The position numbers were made by a program, and so were the translations under genes. This document shows, in pieces, positions 35,669 to 44,393 of a stretch of DNA of 64,000 bases (within the stretch, counting starts at the first letter, position 1; each line of letters opens with the position of its first letter). Source of the stretch: Sphingobium sp. BYY-5. GTDB lineage: Bacteria; Pseudomonadota; Alphaproteobacteria; Sphingomonadales; Sphingomonadaceae. A model generated the notes under the pieces. It ran no database searches. It was given only the letters and a program-made list of their open reading frames with translations, and was not told the DNA's origin. The stretch is taken from the NCBI RefSeq assembly GCF_022758885.1, contig NZ_JALEBH010000002.1:914501-978500 (forward strand), read 5' to 3'.

Positions 35669-37405
35669 ATGACGATATTGTCCCTCAATCGCCGCACCCT
35701 CTTCAAAAGCGCCGCCGCCCTCGGCCTGGCCCAGGCCTTTCCCGCCTGGGCGCGTAGCGGCACGCCCGGCCTGCGCCCCGCGCCTGGCGTGCTTTCTGGC
35801 GATAATATCGCGCTGACCGTGGGGACAAGCCATTTCGGCACCGGCGGTCGATCGGCCCATGCGATCACCATCAACGGCACCGTCCCCGCGCCGCTCATCC
35901 GCCTGCGGGAAGGGCAGACTGTCCGCCTCGCCGTCACCAACAACCTGAAAGAAGACACGTCGATCCACTGGCACGGCCTGATCGTCCCCTTCCAGATGGA
36001 CGGCGTACCGGGCATCAGCTTCCCCGGCATCCGCCCGCAGGAAACCTTCACCTATGAATTTCCGATCCGCCAGTCGGGCACCTACTGGTATCACAGCCAT
36101 TCCGGAATGCAGGAGGCGATGGGCCATTATGGCCCGATCGTGATCGACCCCGCCGGTCCCGATCCGGTGGTTAGCGATCGTGAGCATGTCATCGTGCTCG
36201 CCGACTGGAGTCCGGTTCATCCCCATGTGCTGCTGAAACGCCTCAAGCAGTCGGGCGGCTATTATAATATGCAGCGCCAGACGCTGGCCAGCCTGCTCAA
36301 GGGCAAGGACCAGAGCGCCAGGGACCGGAAGGACTGGGGCAAGATGCGGATGGACCCCACCGACATTTCGGACGTCACCGGCTCCACCTACAGCTTCCTG
36401 GTGAACGGCCATGGCACGGCGGAAAACTGGACCGGCCTGTTCACCCCCGGCGAGCGCGTTCGCCTGCGCATCGTCAACGCCTCGGCCATGACCAATTTCA
36501 ACGTCCGCCTGCCCGGCCTCCCCATGACCGTGGTCCAGTGCGACGGCCAGCATGTCCAGCCGGTCGAAACCGACGAGTTCCAGATCGGCATCGCCGAAAC
36601 CTACGACATCATCGTCCAGCCGACCGAGGCGAAGCCCTATGGCCTGATCGCCGAAGCCATCGACCGTTCCGGCCTGGTCCGCGCGACGCTCGCGCCGCAG
36701 ATCGGCATGGCCGCGCCCATTCCCGAACTGCGTCAGCGCCCGCTGCTGACGATGAAGGATATGGGGATGGACATGTCTGGCATGGATATGGGGCAGGGGG
36801 GCGTCATCGATTTGAGCCAGCCCGCCAATGACAGCATGTCGGGCCATAGCATGAAGATGCTCGATCCTTCCGTCGCGCCGAACGTGCCGATGGGGCCGGG
36901 CGTCGCGACCCTCTCTCCCATGCCGGCGGATCGTACCGCCGACCGGCCCACGGGCCTTGAGGATGTGGACCATCGCGTCCTCACCTATGCCGACCTGCGG
37001 TCGCTCGAACCCAATGGCGACACCCGCACGCCCACGCGCACGCTCGACATCCATCTGACCGCCAATATGGAACGCTATATGTGGTCCTTCGACGGGGTGA
37101 AGCTGTCGGACGGCGCCGATCCGATCCCGTTCCGCCATATGGAGCGCGTGCGCGTGAACCTCATCAACGACACGATGATGCCGCACCCCATCCATATCCA
37201 CGGCCATTTCTTCCAACTCGTGACCGGGGATGCCGACCATAATCCGCGCAAGCATACGGTGAACGTCCTGCCCGGCGGCAGGATCAGCTTCGACCTGACC
37301 GCCGATGCGCTGGGCGACTGGGCCTTTCACTGCCACATGCTGATGCACATGCACGCCGGGATGATGCGCGTCGTGACCGTGCGCCGCGAAGGAGAGGTGG
37401 CATGA
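35669..37405 (+). CDS. copA: Multicopper oxidase CopA
   Basis: A 578-residue periplasmic copper oxidase of the PcoA/CopA type. A Tat signal carries LNRRTLFKSAAALGLAQ. The four copper-binding motifs are IHWHG, YWYHSHSG, HPIHIHGHFF and HCHMLMHMHAGM. A Met-rich insert (MKDMGMDMSGMDMG near 365-380 and SGHSMKM) is typical of CopA and binds Cu(I). It would oxidise Cu(I) to less toxic Cu(II). It overlaps copB by 4 bases and follows the sigma factor gene. The length is slightly below the 600 residues usual for the family. Confidence 0.95.
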   Translation: MTILSLNRRTLFKSAAALGLAQAFPAWARSGTPGLRPAPGVLSGDNIALTVGTSHFGTGGRSAHAITINGTVPAPLIRLREGQTVRLAVTNNLKEDTSIHWHGLIVPFQMDGVPGISFPGIRPQETFTYEFPIRQSGTYWYHSHSGMQEAMGHYGPIVIDPAGPDPVVSDREHVIVLADWSPVHPHVLLKRLKQSGGYYNMQRQTLASLLKGKDQSARDRKDWGKMRMDPTDISDVTGSTYSFLVNGHGTAENWTGLFTPGERVRLRIVNASAMTNFNVRLPGLPMTVVQCDGQHVQPVETDEFQIGIAETYDIIVQPTEAKPYGLIAEAIDRSGLVRATLAPQIGMAAPIPELRQRPLLTMKDMGMDMSGMDMGQGGVIDLSQPANDSMSGHSMKMLDPSVAPNVPMGPGVATLSPMPADRTADRPTGLEDVDHRVLTYADLRSLEPNGDTRTPTRTLDIHLTANMERYMWSFDGVKLSDGADPIPFRHMERVRVNLINDTMMPHPIHIHGHFFQLVTGDADHNPRKHTVNVLPGGRISFDLTADALGDWAFHCHMLMHMHAGMMRVVTVRREGEVA

Positions 37406-38328
37406 AGCGCTTGATCTGCGCCGCAGCGCTGATCCTCACGACCGTCCCGCCCGCATTGGCGCAGACGATGGACCATAGCCAGATGGATCATGGCGCGCAC
37501 CAGATGCCGCCGGCACAGGAAGTCCCGTCGCCGGAGCAGCCCGTCGATCCCCATGCCGGCCACGGCGCGCCCGCGACCGACGATGCCATTCCGCAGGGCG
37601 TCGCCCCACTCGTCCCCACCGACCATGCCGCCGAGGTTTTTTACGATCCCGCCGTCATGGCCCGCGCCCGCGCCGCGATGCTCAAGGAAAGCGGCGGCAT
37701 GACTTTCTCCCAGCTCATGATCGACCGCCTCGAATATCGCGCCCAAAAGGGTGGGGACGGCTATCATTGGGAGGGCGAAGGCTGGATCGGCGGCGATATC
37801 AACCGCCTCGCGATCAAGTCGGAAGGGGAGGGGGACGTTGGCGGTCGCCTCGAAAGCGCCGAACTCCAGGCGCTCTACAGCCGCGCCATCGACCCGTGGT
37901 GGAACATCGTCGCCGGCGTACGCCAGGATTTCCGCCCCCAGCCGCAGCGCACTTACGCCACCATCGGTATCGAAGGCCTCGCCCCTTATTGGTTCGAACT
38001 GGAGGCCCAGGCCTTCCTCTCCGACAAGGGCGATGCCCATCTGCGCGTCGAGGGCAGCTATGACCAGCGCCTGACGCAGCGCCTGATCCTGCAACCCGCC
38101 GCCGAAGTGAACATCGCCGCGCAGGATGTGCCCGAACTCGGGATCGGCTCGGGCGTCTCCGACATCGAACTGGGCTTGCGCCTGCGCTACGAGTTCGCCC
38201 GCGAGTTCGCTCCCTATGTCGGCGTCAACTGGGAACGCAAGCTGGGCGATACCGCCCGCTATGCCCGTGCCGCAGGAGAGGGGGCGTCGGCCACCAGCCT
38301 GGTGATGGGCATCCGGTTCTGGTTCTGA
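37402..38328 (+). CDS. copB: Outer-membrane copper resistance protein CopB
   Basis: A 308-residue outer-membrane protein with signal peptide MKRLICAAALILTTVPP ending at ALAQ. A His/Met-rich N-terminal region follows (MDHSQMDHGAHQMPP, HAGHG), then a beta-barrel domain (PF05275 CopB) starting about residue 100 with RLEYRAQKGGDGYHWEGEG. It ends in the aromatic FRFWF-like MGIRFWF. CopB works with CopA in copper sequestration or export at the outer membrane. It is the last gene of the plus-strand copper operon. Confidence 0.94.
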   Translation: MKRLICAAALILTTVPPALAQTMDHSQMDHGAHQMPPAQEVPSPEQPVDPHAGHGAPATDDAIPQGVAPLVPTDHAAEVFYDPAVMARARAAMLKESGGMTFSQLMIDRLEYRAQKGGDGYHWEGEGWIGGDINRLAIKSEGEGDVGGRLESAELQALYSRAIDPWWNIVAGVRQDFRPQPQRTYATIGIEGLAPYWFELEAQAFLSDKGDAHLRVEGSYDQRLTQRLILQPAAEVNIAAQDVPELGIGSGVSDIELGLRLRYEFAREFAPYVGVNWERKLGDTARYARAAGEGASATSLVMGIRFWF

Positions 38329-38341
38329 CGGTGGTCGTTCT

Positions 38342-39487
38342 TCAGCCCAGATGCCGCTCGGCCAGCGCGACATGCAGGCGTATGCCAATCCCCAGCACAT
38401 CGTCGTTGAAGTCATAATGCGGATTGTGCAGCGGCGCCGACCCTTCGGCCTTCGCCTGGCCCAACCAGATATAGGCGCCCTTGCACGCCTGCAGCATGAA
38501 GGCGAAATCCTCCGACGTGAAAGCGGGATCGGGCGCCAGCTTTGCTTCGCCCACGGTTGCCGCGGCGTCCAGCGCTTCCTGCGCGGCCTCCGCATCGTTG
38601 ATCGTCGCGGGATAGTAACGCTGATAATCGACCGTCGCGGTCAGGTCGCCCGCTTGCGCGACACCCGCCGCTACCTGCCGGATCGACGCCTCGATCCGGT
38701 CCTGCACGGCGGGATCGAACGTGCGCACCGTCCCGGAAATCGTCACCACTTCCGGGATCACATTATGCGTATGCCCGCCATGGATCTGGGTGATCGACAG
38801 CACGGCCGACGCGGTCGGCGCGATCCGGCGCGACACGATGGCGTTCAATTGCTGCACCAATGACGCTGCAGCAAGAATGGCGTCCGGCGTATCCTGCGGG
38901 ATCGCGGCATGACCGCCGCGCCCTTCCAGGCGGATCTCGAACTTGTCGGCCGCCCCCATGATCGGGCCGGGTCGCGTGGCGATCGTACCGGCGGGCAGGT
39001 CGGGCCAGTTGTGTAGGCCGAACACGCGGTCGCATGGGAAGCGTTCGAACAGTCCCTCATTGACCATCTCCCGCGCGCCGCCCTGGCCTTCCTCGGCGGG
39101 CTGGAAGAAGAAGTTCACCGTCCCATCGAAGTTCCGCGTCCGCGCCAAATGCTGCGCCGCGCCCAGCAGCATCGCGACATGGCCGTCATGGCCGCATCCA
39201 TGGAAGCTGCCCGGCGTCTTGCTGGCATAGGGCAGGTTGGTCTGCTCATGGATCGGCAGCGCATCCATGTCCGCGCGCAATCCGATGCTGCGGCCGGACG
39301 TGCCGTTGCTCAGGACGCCGACGACGCCGGTCCTGCCGATCCCCTCATGCACCTCCAGCCCCAGCGCGCGGAGTTGCTCGGCGATGCGCCCGGCGGTGCG
39401 ATGCTCGCAGAAACCAAGCTCGGGATGCGCATGGATGTCGCGGCGGAACGCGACGAGCGGCTCGATCAGGTCGGCAATGTCGGTCAT
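38342..39487 (-). CDS. M20 family amidohydrolase (hippurate hydrolase-like)
   Basis: A 381-residue metallopeptidase of the M20D group that removes acyl groups from N-acyl amino acids (HipO, IAA-amino-acid hydrolase, AbgAB). Metal and catalytic motifs are visible: FRRDIHAHPELGF, ADMDALPIHE, FHGCGHDGHVAML and the Glu pair FQPAEEGQGGA. HNWPDLPAGT and the dimerisation domain GRGGHAAIPQDTPD follow, with a late NPHYDFND. ATG 39487 is preferred; a GTG at 39511 would extend it. It lies beside an Lrp regulator and an amine aminotransferase, so a role in amino acid or amine deacylation is plausible. Confidence 0.9.
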   Translation of the reverse strand: MTDIADLIEPLVAFRRDIHAHPELGFCEHRTAGRIAEQLRALGLEVHEGIGRTGVVGVLSNGTSGRSIGLRADMDALPIHEQTNLPYASKTPGSFHGCGHDGHVAMLLGAAQHLARTRNFDGTVNFFFQPAEEGQGGAREMVNEGLFERFPCDRVFGLHNWPDLPAGTIATRPGPIMGAADKFEIRLEGRGGHAAIPQDTPDAILAAASLVQQLNAIVSRRIAPTASAVLSITQIHGGHTHNVIPEVVTISGTVRTFDPAVQDRIEASIRQVAAGVAQAGDLTATVDYQRYYPATINDAEAAQEALDAAATVGEAKLAPDPAFTSEDFAFMLQACKGAYIWLGQAKAEGSAPLHNPHYDFNDDVLGIGIRLHVALAERHLG

Positions 39488-39519
39488 AGTTCGAACTTGT
39501 CCCTCTATCACAGTCTGGA

Positions 39520-39537
39520 CCCCGGCCTTCGCCGGGG
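39520..39537. repeat. Short GC hairpin between M20 and Lrp genes
   Basis: CCCCGGC and GCCGGGG form 7-bp arms around CTTC. The wider word CCCCGGCCTTCGCCGGGG is, from memory, a frequent intergenic palindrome in sphingomonads. It may stabilise or end the lrp transcript. Confidence 0.5.
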
Positions 39538-39554
39538 AGCATCCTCATCAAACC

Positions 39555-40049
39555 CTATCGCTGCTCGCCGAACAGGTGCTGGATCGGATAATGATGCTTG
39601 ATGAAGGGTGACTTGATGACGACGTAGCTGAAATATTTCTCGATACCGTAATCGCTTTCCAGCATCCCTTCGATGATCGACTGATAATGCGCCACGCCGC
39701 GCGTCACGAATTTCAGCAGATAGTCGTATCCGCCGCTGACCAGATGGCATTCGACGATTTCGTCCAGCTTGCGGATGCGCGTCTCGAACCGGGAAAAGTC
39801 CCCCGCCCGATGCTCGGTCAGCGTCACTTCGGTAAAGACGGTCAGATATTCGCCCAGCTTGTGCAGGTTGATATGCGCGCCATAGCCGGTGATGTAGCCC
39901 GCCTTCTCCAGCCGCTTGACGCGGGTGAGGCAGGGGCTGGGGGACAGGCCGACCGCATCGGCCAGCTCGACATTGGTGATGCGGCCCGATAGCTGAAGCT
40001 GCGTCAGTATCTTGAGGTCGATCCTGTCCAGTCTGGGTCCGCCCAACAT
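39555..40049 (-). CDS. Lrp/AsnC-family transcriptional regulator
   Basis: A 164-residue regulator with an N-terminal helix-turn-helix (LDRIDLKILTQLQLSGRITN and VGLSPSPCLTRVKRLEKAGYI, about 7-55). A C-terminal RAM ligand domain has VECHLVSGGYDYLLKFVTRG at about 98-117. It lies 22 bases downstream of an amine aminotransferase gene on the same strand and is a likely local regulator of amine or amino acid breakdown, with the effector probably an amino acid. Confidence 0.93.
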   Translation of the reverse strand: MLGGPRLDRIDLKILTQLQLSGRITNVELADAVGLSPSPCLTRVKRLEKAGYITGYGAHINLHKLGEYLTVFTEVTLTEHRAGDFSRFETRIRKLDEIVECHLVSGGYDYLLKFVTRGVAHYQSIIEGMLESDYGIEKYFSYVVIKSPFIKHHYPIQHLFGEQR

Positions 40050-40071
40050 ATCCCTGCTTCCCCTTTATATA

Positions 40072-41475
40072 TTATCCTATCGCCGCGCGAATATCCGCCT
40101 CTTCGAGCAGGTCGTCGAGCGTTTTGCGGATGCGGGCGAAGATCATGTCCATCTCTTCATCGGACGCGCAGAGCGCCGGCGCAAGCCCGATGATATTGTC
40201 GGCAAAGGCGCGGAAAATGACGCCATTCTCATATCCCTTGGCGAACAGCCGATCGGCCAGTTTCAGCGCGGGGTTGAACCGCGCCTTGCTGCCCTTGTCC
40301 GCGACCAGTTCGATCGCGCCCAGCAGGCCGCGTCCGCGCGTGTCGCCGACCATCGGATGGTCGGCAATGCCCGCCATCCCGGTGTCGAAGCGCGCGGCGA
40401 CCTTCTGCCCGTTCGCCAATATGCCGCCCTCGGTATAGAGGCGCAGCACTTCCAGCCCCACCGCCGCGCTGACCGGATGGCCCGAATAGGTGGCGCCATG
40501 GCCGATCGCGATGTCCGGCGCCGCGCCATTGGCGATGCCCTGATATATCTTGTCCGACATCAGTAGCGCGCCCATCGGCACATAGCCGGCGGTCAGCCCC
40601 TTGGCGAGGGTCATGAGGTCGGGCGTGACATCTTCCGCGTCACAGGCGAACATCGGCCCGGTGCGGCCGAAGCCGGTGATGACCTCATCCGTCACGAACA
40701 ATATGTCCAGTTCGGTGCAGGCCTCGCGCATGGCCTTGAGCCAACCGACCGGCGGCACGATCACGCCGCCTGAACCCTGGATCGGTTCGCAGAAGAAGGT
40801 GGCGACATTGTCCGCGCCCAGTTCCGCCACCTTGTCCTTCAACTCCTGCACCGACCGGGCGATGATCGCGGCGTCATCCCCCTCCAGATCGCTGCGATAG
40901 GGGTAGGGTGACGCGATATGATGCTGCCAGCGCAGCGGCAGGTCGAAGCCGCGATGGAAATTGGCGAGCGCCGTCAGGCCCGCGCCTGTCGTGCTGGACC
41001 CATGATAGCCCCGCTCCAGGGCGATGCACTGCTTCTTCGCCGGCTTGCCGATCGCGTTATAATAATGGGTGATATAGCGGATCGCGCTGTCCACCGCGTC
41101 CGACCCACCCAGGGTGAAATAGACATGATCCAGCCCCTCCGGGCTGATATCGACCAGGCGTTGCGCCAGCCTGACCGCCGGCTCGCTGCCGAAATGGAAA
41201 TAGCCGGTGGCGTAGGGCAGGCGGCGCATCTGCTCGGCCGCCGCCTCGACGATGCTGTCCTGGCCATAGCCGACATTGACGCACCACAGGCCGGCAAAGG
41301 CGTCCAGCAATTCCTTGCCGTCCATATCCTTCAGCCACATGCCCTTGCCGCTTTCCAGCAGCAGCGCGCCATGCGCCTCATGCCCACGGAAGGAGGTGAC
41401 GGGGTGGATCAGGTGGTCGCGGTCGATGTCCAGCAAGGACCGGTTGGATTGCAGAGTCATCAGCAGGCTCGCCAT
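40072..41475 (-). CDS. Class III aminotransferase (putrescine/GABA:pyruvate type)
   Basis: A 467-residue PLP enzyme. The PLP-phosphate region is GGSDAVDSAIRY, with HGSSTTGAGLTAL next and the acidic FVTDEVITGFGRTG. The Lys region is LMTLAKGLTAGYVPMGA, where Lys forms the Schiff base. The wording is close to omega-amino acid:pyruvate and putrescine/spermidine aminotransferases of the SpuC group, which feed aminoaldehyde or semialdehyde dehydrogenases. GabD and a PuuC-like dehydrogenase are encoded nearby. The start may also be ATG 41460 (MTLQSNRS), as neither start has a good Shine-Dalgarno. Confidence 0.88.
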   Translation of the reverse strand: MASLLMTLQSNRSLLDIDRDHLIHPVTSFRGHEAHGALLLESGKGMWLKDMDGKELLDAFAGLWCVNVGYGQDSIVEAAAEQMRRLPYATGYFHFGSEPAVRLAQRLVDISPEGLDHVYFTLGGSDAVDSAIRYITHYYNAIGKPAKKQCIALERGYHGSSTTGAGLTALANFHRGFDLPLRWQHHIASPYPYRSDLEGDDAAIIARSVQELKDKVAELGADNVATFFCEPIQGSGGVIVPPVGWLKAMREACTELDILFVTDEVITGFGRTGPMFACDAEDVTPDLMTLAKGLTAGYVPMGALLMSDKIYQGIANGAAPDIAIGHGATYSGHPVSAAVGLEVLRLYTEGGILANGQKVAARFDTGMAGIADHPMVGDTRGRGLLGAIELVADKGSKARFNPALKLADRLFAKGYENGVIFRAFADNIIGLAPALCASDEEMDMIFARIRKTLDDLLEEADIRAAIG

Positions 41476-41748
41476 TGTGGGTCTTACGATTAGCCTAGTC
41501 TCATGCGGCAGAGCGAAAGCCCGATATGGGACACATGGCGACCGTCCCCGCGCTTAATCGCAAAGCATCGCAGCATAATATGCCGCTGTCCTACAGGCGG
41601 CCGGATATGGTATGGAAAAGGAGAAGGCCGCCCCATCCGGGACGCCCCTCTCTCTATCGCTGGGACACTTTCCGATAGGATCAGGCCAGCGCAACAAAAT
41701 GTCTGATTCAGCAGGAAATGTGCGAAGTTAAGCGTATGATTTCCTATT
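41476..41748. promoter_or_regulatory. Aminotransferase promoter region with direct repeats
   Basis: This gap is upstream of the aminotransferase start. It contains two direct copies of TGGGACAC (41527-41534 and 41661-41668), 134 bases apart, and no supported gene. They might be activator sites, but two copies of an 8-base word are weak evidence. Confidence 0.25.
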
Positions 41749-42828
41749 TCACGCCAGCGCGTTGGCGATCGCCTTGCCGCATTCGATGGTGCTTGCCTTG
41801 CCCTTCAGGTCGCCGGTGCGCAGGCCCGGCTCCGCCAGCACGGTTTCGACCGCGCGCATGATCGCGGCGGCGGCGTCCGCCTCGCCCAGATGCTCCAGCA
41901 TCATCGCCGCCGACCATATCTGGCCGACCGGGTTCGCAATCCCCTTGCCCGCAATGTCGGGGGCGGAACCATGCACCGGCTCGAACAGTGAGGGCGCGGT
42001 GCGGTCCGGGTTGATATTGCCCGACGGCGCAACCCCGATCGTGCCGGTGCAGGCTGGGCCGAGATCGGACAGGATGTCGCCGAACAGGTTGGACGCCACC
42101 ACCACGTCGAACCGGTCCGGGTTCAGCACGAACTGCGCGGTCAATATGTCGATATGATATTTGTCATGGGTGACGGTGGGATAATGTTTCGCCATCTCCT
42201 CCACCCGCTCGTCCCACCAGGGCATGGTGATGGCGATGCCGTTGGACTTGGTGGCGGACGTGACATGCTTGCGCTCGCGCGCCGCCGCCAGCTCGAACGC
42301 ATAGCGCAGCACGCGGTCGGTGCCGTGGCGGGTCATCACCGTTTCCTGGATCACCACCTCGCGCGGGGTGCCGGGGAACATCTTGCCGCCGACGGAGCTA
42401 TATTCCCCTTCCGTATTCTCGCGCACCACCCAGAAATCGATGTCGCCCGGCTCGCGCCCGACCAGCGGGCAGGGGACGCCTGGCATCAGGCGGACGGGGC
42501 GCAGATTGACATATTGATCATATTCGCGTCGGAACTGGAGCAGCGATCCCCATAGCGAGATATGATCGGGCACCGTGTCGGGCCAGCCGACCGCGCCGAA
42601 GAAGATCGCATCGGGATTGCCGATCCGCGCCTTCCAATCGTCGGGCATCATCTGGCCATGTTTGGCATAATAATCGCAGCAGGCGAAATCCTGCCATGTC
42701 TGCTCGATGGTGAAGCCATAGAGGCTCGCCGCGCGCTCCAGCACGCGGATGCCTTCGGGCATGACTTCCTTGCCGATGCCATCGCCGGGGATGACGGAGA
42801 TATTGTAGGCGCGGTTGGTGGCGGACAT
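41749..42828 (-). CDS. Tartrate/D-malate dehydrogenase-like enzyme
   Basis: A 359-residue beta-decarboxylating dehydrogenase of the isopropylmalate/isocitrate family. The start is ISVIPGDGIGKEVMPEG. The substrate region NLRPVRLMPG, FWVVRENTEGEYSSVGG and the metal-binding VVASNLFGDILSDLG follow, with the NAD site near FEPVHGSAPDIAGKG. The ENTEGEYSS variant and length are those of tartrate dehydrogenase/decarboxylase (TtuC) and D-malate dehydrogenase (DmlA). Its role beside amine catabolic genes is unclear. Confidence 0.85.
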   Translation of the reverse strand: MSATNRAYNISVIPGDGIGKEVMPEGIRVLERAASLYGFTIEQTWQDFACCDYYAKHGQMMPDDWKARIGNPDAIFFGAVGWPDTVPDHISLWGSLLQFRREYDQYVNLRPVRLMPGVPCPLVGREPGDIDFWVVRENTEGEYSSVGGKMFPGTPREVVIQETVMTRHGTDRVLRYAFELAAARERKHVTSATKSNGIAITMPWWDERVEEMAKHYPTVTHDKYHIDILTAQFVLNPDRFDVVVASNLFGDILSDLGPACTGTIGVAPSGNINPDRTAPSLFEPVHGSAPDIAGKGIANPVGQIWSAAMMLEHLGEADAAAAIMRAVETVLAEPGLRTGDLKGKASTIECGKAIANALA

Positions 42829-42840
42829 AATTTACTCCCG

Positions 42841-42914
42841 TTCGCCCTGAGCCTGTCGAAGGGCTGCACTTCACTTCAAGAACAAGAACGAGGCTTCGAC
42901 AGGCTCAGCCCGAA
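42841..42914. repeat. Intergenic palindromic repeat (sphingomonad type)
   Basis: Two 21-base arms (42841-42861 and 42894-42914) pair with 2 mismatches. The arms contain GAGCCTGTCGAAG and CTTCGACAGGCTC. This word is, from memory, a dispersed palindromic repeat in sphingomonad and other alphaproteobacterial genomes. It lies between gabD and the tartrate dehydrogenase gene and may end or stabilise transcripts. Confidence 0.75.
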
Positions 42915-42929
42915 TGGAGGTAGAGGGGA

Positions 42930-44393
42930 TTAAAGTTTCAGCCCCGCAATATGGAACGCCTTGGTCTCCAGATATTCCTCGATTCCCGCATGGGCGCCTT
43001 CGCGGCCCAGACCCGACATCTTGACCCCGCCGAACGGTGCGACCTCCATCGCGATCGATCCGCTGTTGAGCGCGACCATGCCCGCCTCCAGCCGCTCCGC
43101 CACGCGGAAGGCGCGGTGGAGATTCTCGGTATAGAAATAGCTGGCCAGGCCATAGCTGGTGGCGTTGGCGAGTTCGATGCCTTCCTCTTCATGGGTGAAG
43201 CGGAACAGCGGCGCGACCGGGCCGAACGTCTCCTCCTCCGCCAGCCGCATGTCGCGGGTCGCGCCGGTCAGGATGACAGGCGTCGCGAAACGCTCGCCGG
43301 TGGTGCCTTCGGGCGCCTGGGCGAACAGCGTCGCGCCATGCGCCAGCGCGTCGTCGATATGCGCCTTCACCTTGTCGGCGGCGGCGGCGTTGATGAGCGG
43401 ACCGATCGTGCTGCCCGCCTGGTCACCCGGCGCGACCCGGAGCGCGGCGACCGCCTTGGCCAGCTTCTCGGCAAAGGCGTCATACACGCCGTCCTGCACC
43501 AGGATGCGGTTCGCGCAGACGCAGGTCTGGCCCGCATTGCGGAACTTGCTGACCATCGCGCTGGCGACGGCGATGTCGATATCGGCGTCGTCGAACACGA
43601 TCAGCGGCGCATTGCCGCCCAGTTCGAAACTCACCCGCTTCACCGTATCGGCGCATTGCCGCATCAGCAGCGATCCCACCCGCGTCGATCCGGTGAAGGA
43701 CAATTTGCGCACTACCGGACTGGCGGTCAGCGCCCCGCCGATCGCGGCCGGCATACCGGTGACGACGTTGAACACCCCTGCGGGGAAACCCGCCTGCTCC
43801 GCCAGCTTCGCCAGCGCCAGCGCGGAAAATGGGGTGAGTTCGGACGGCTTCACGACCACCGGACATCCTGCCGCCAAAGCGGGCGCGCATTTGCGGGTGA
43901 TCATCGCCGCCGGGAAGTTCCACGGCGTGATCGCCGCGGACACGCCGACCGGTTCCTTCATCAGCAGGATGCGACGATTGGCTTCGGGTGCGGGGATGAT
44001 GCCGCCGTCGATGCGGCGGGCTTCTTCGGCGAACCATTTGATGAAGCTCGCCGCATAACGGATTTCGCCTTCGGCCTCCGCGATCGGCTTGCCCTGTTCC
44101 GCGGTCATGATGCGGCCAAGGTCTGCGATATTCTCCAGCACCAAAGCGTGCCATCGCTCCAGCAGCGCTGCGCGTTCGCCGGCGGTCTTCGCGCGCCACG
44201 CCGGCCAGGCGGCCTCGGCCGCAGTAATGGCGGCCTGCGTCTCGGCCTCGCCGCAATCGGGCACGGTGCCGATAATCGCACCGGTGGCGGGGTTGTCGAC
44301 CGGAACGCAGGCGCCGGACGCGACGCCGGTCCATTGGCCGCCGATGAAGGCCTGTTCGATGAAGAGAGCGGGATTGGTGAGCGAAAGGGTCAT
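42930..44393 (-). CDS. gabD: Succinate-semialdehyde dehydrogenase
   Basis: A 487-residue aldehyde dehydrogenase. Catalytic Glu lies in FELGGNAPL and nucleophile Cys in NAGQTCVCANR. FDDADIDIAVASAM and PWNFPAAMITRKCAPALAAG are typical of GabD. It is the paralogue of the enzyme at 18279-19727, with the same NAGQTCVC/NSGQTCVC arrangement. The neighbouring aminotransferase would produce its semialdehyde substrate from GABA or a related amino acid. It overlaps the preceding GNAT gene by 4 bases. Confidence 0.92.
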   Translation of the reverse strand: MTLSLTNPALFIEQAFIGGQWTGVASGACVPVDNPATGAIIGTVPDCGEAETQAAITAAEAAWPAWRAKTAGERAALLERWHALVLENIADLGRIMTAEQGKPIAEAEGEIRYAASFIKWFAEEARRIDGGIIPAPEANRRILLMKEPVGVSAAITPWNFPAAMITRKCAPALAAGCPVVVKPSELTPFSALALAKLAEQAGFPAGVFNVVTGMPAAIGGALTASPVVRKLSFTGSTRVGSLLMRQCADTVKRVSFELGGNAPLIVFDDADIDIAVASAMVSKFRNAGQTCVCANRILVQDGVYDAFAEKLAKAVAALRVAPGDQAGSTIGPLINAAAADKVKAHIDDALAHGATLFAQAPEGTTGERFATPVILTGATRDMRLAEEETFGPVAPLFRFTHEEEGIELANATSYGLASYFYTENLHRAFRVAERLEAGMVALNSGSIAMEVAPFGGVKMSGLGREGAHAGIEEYLETKAFHIAGLKL

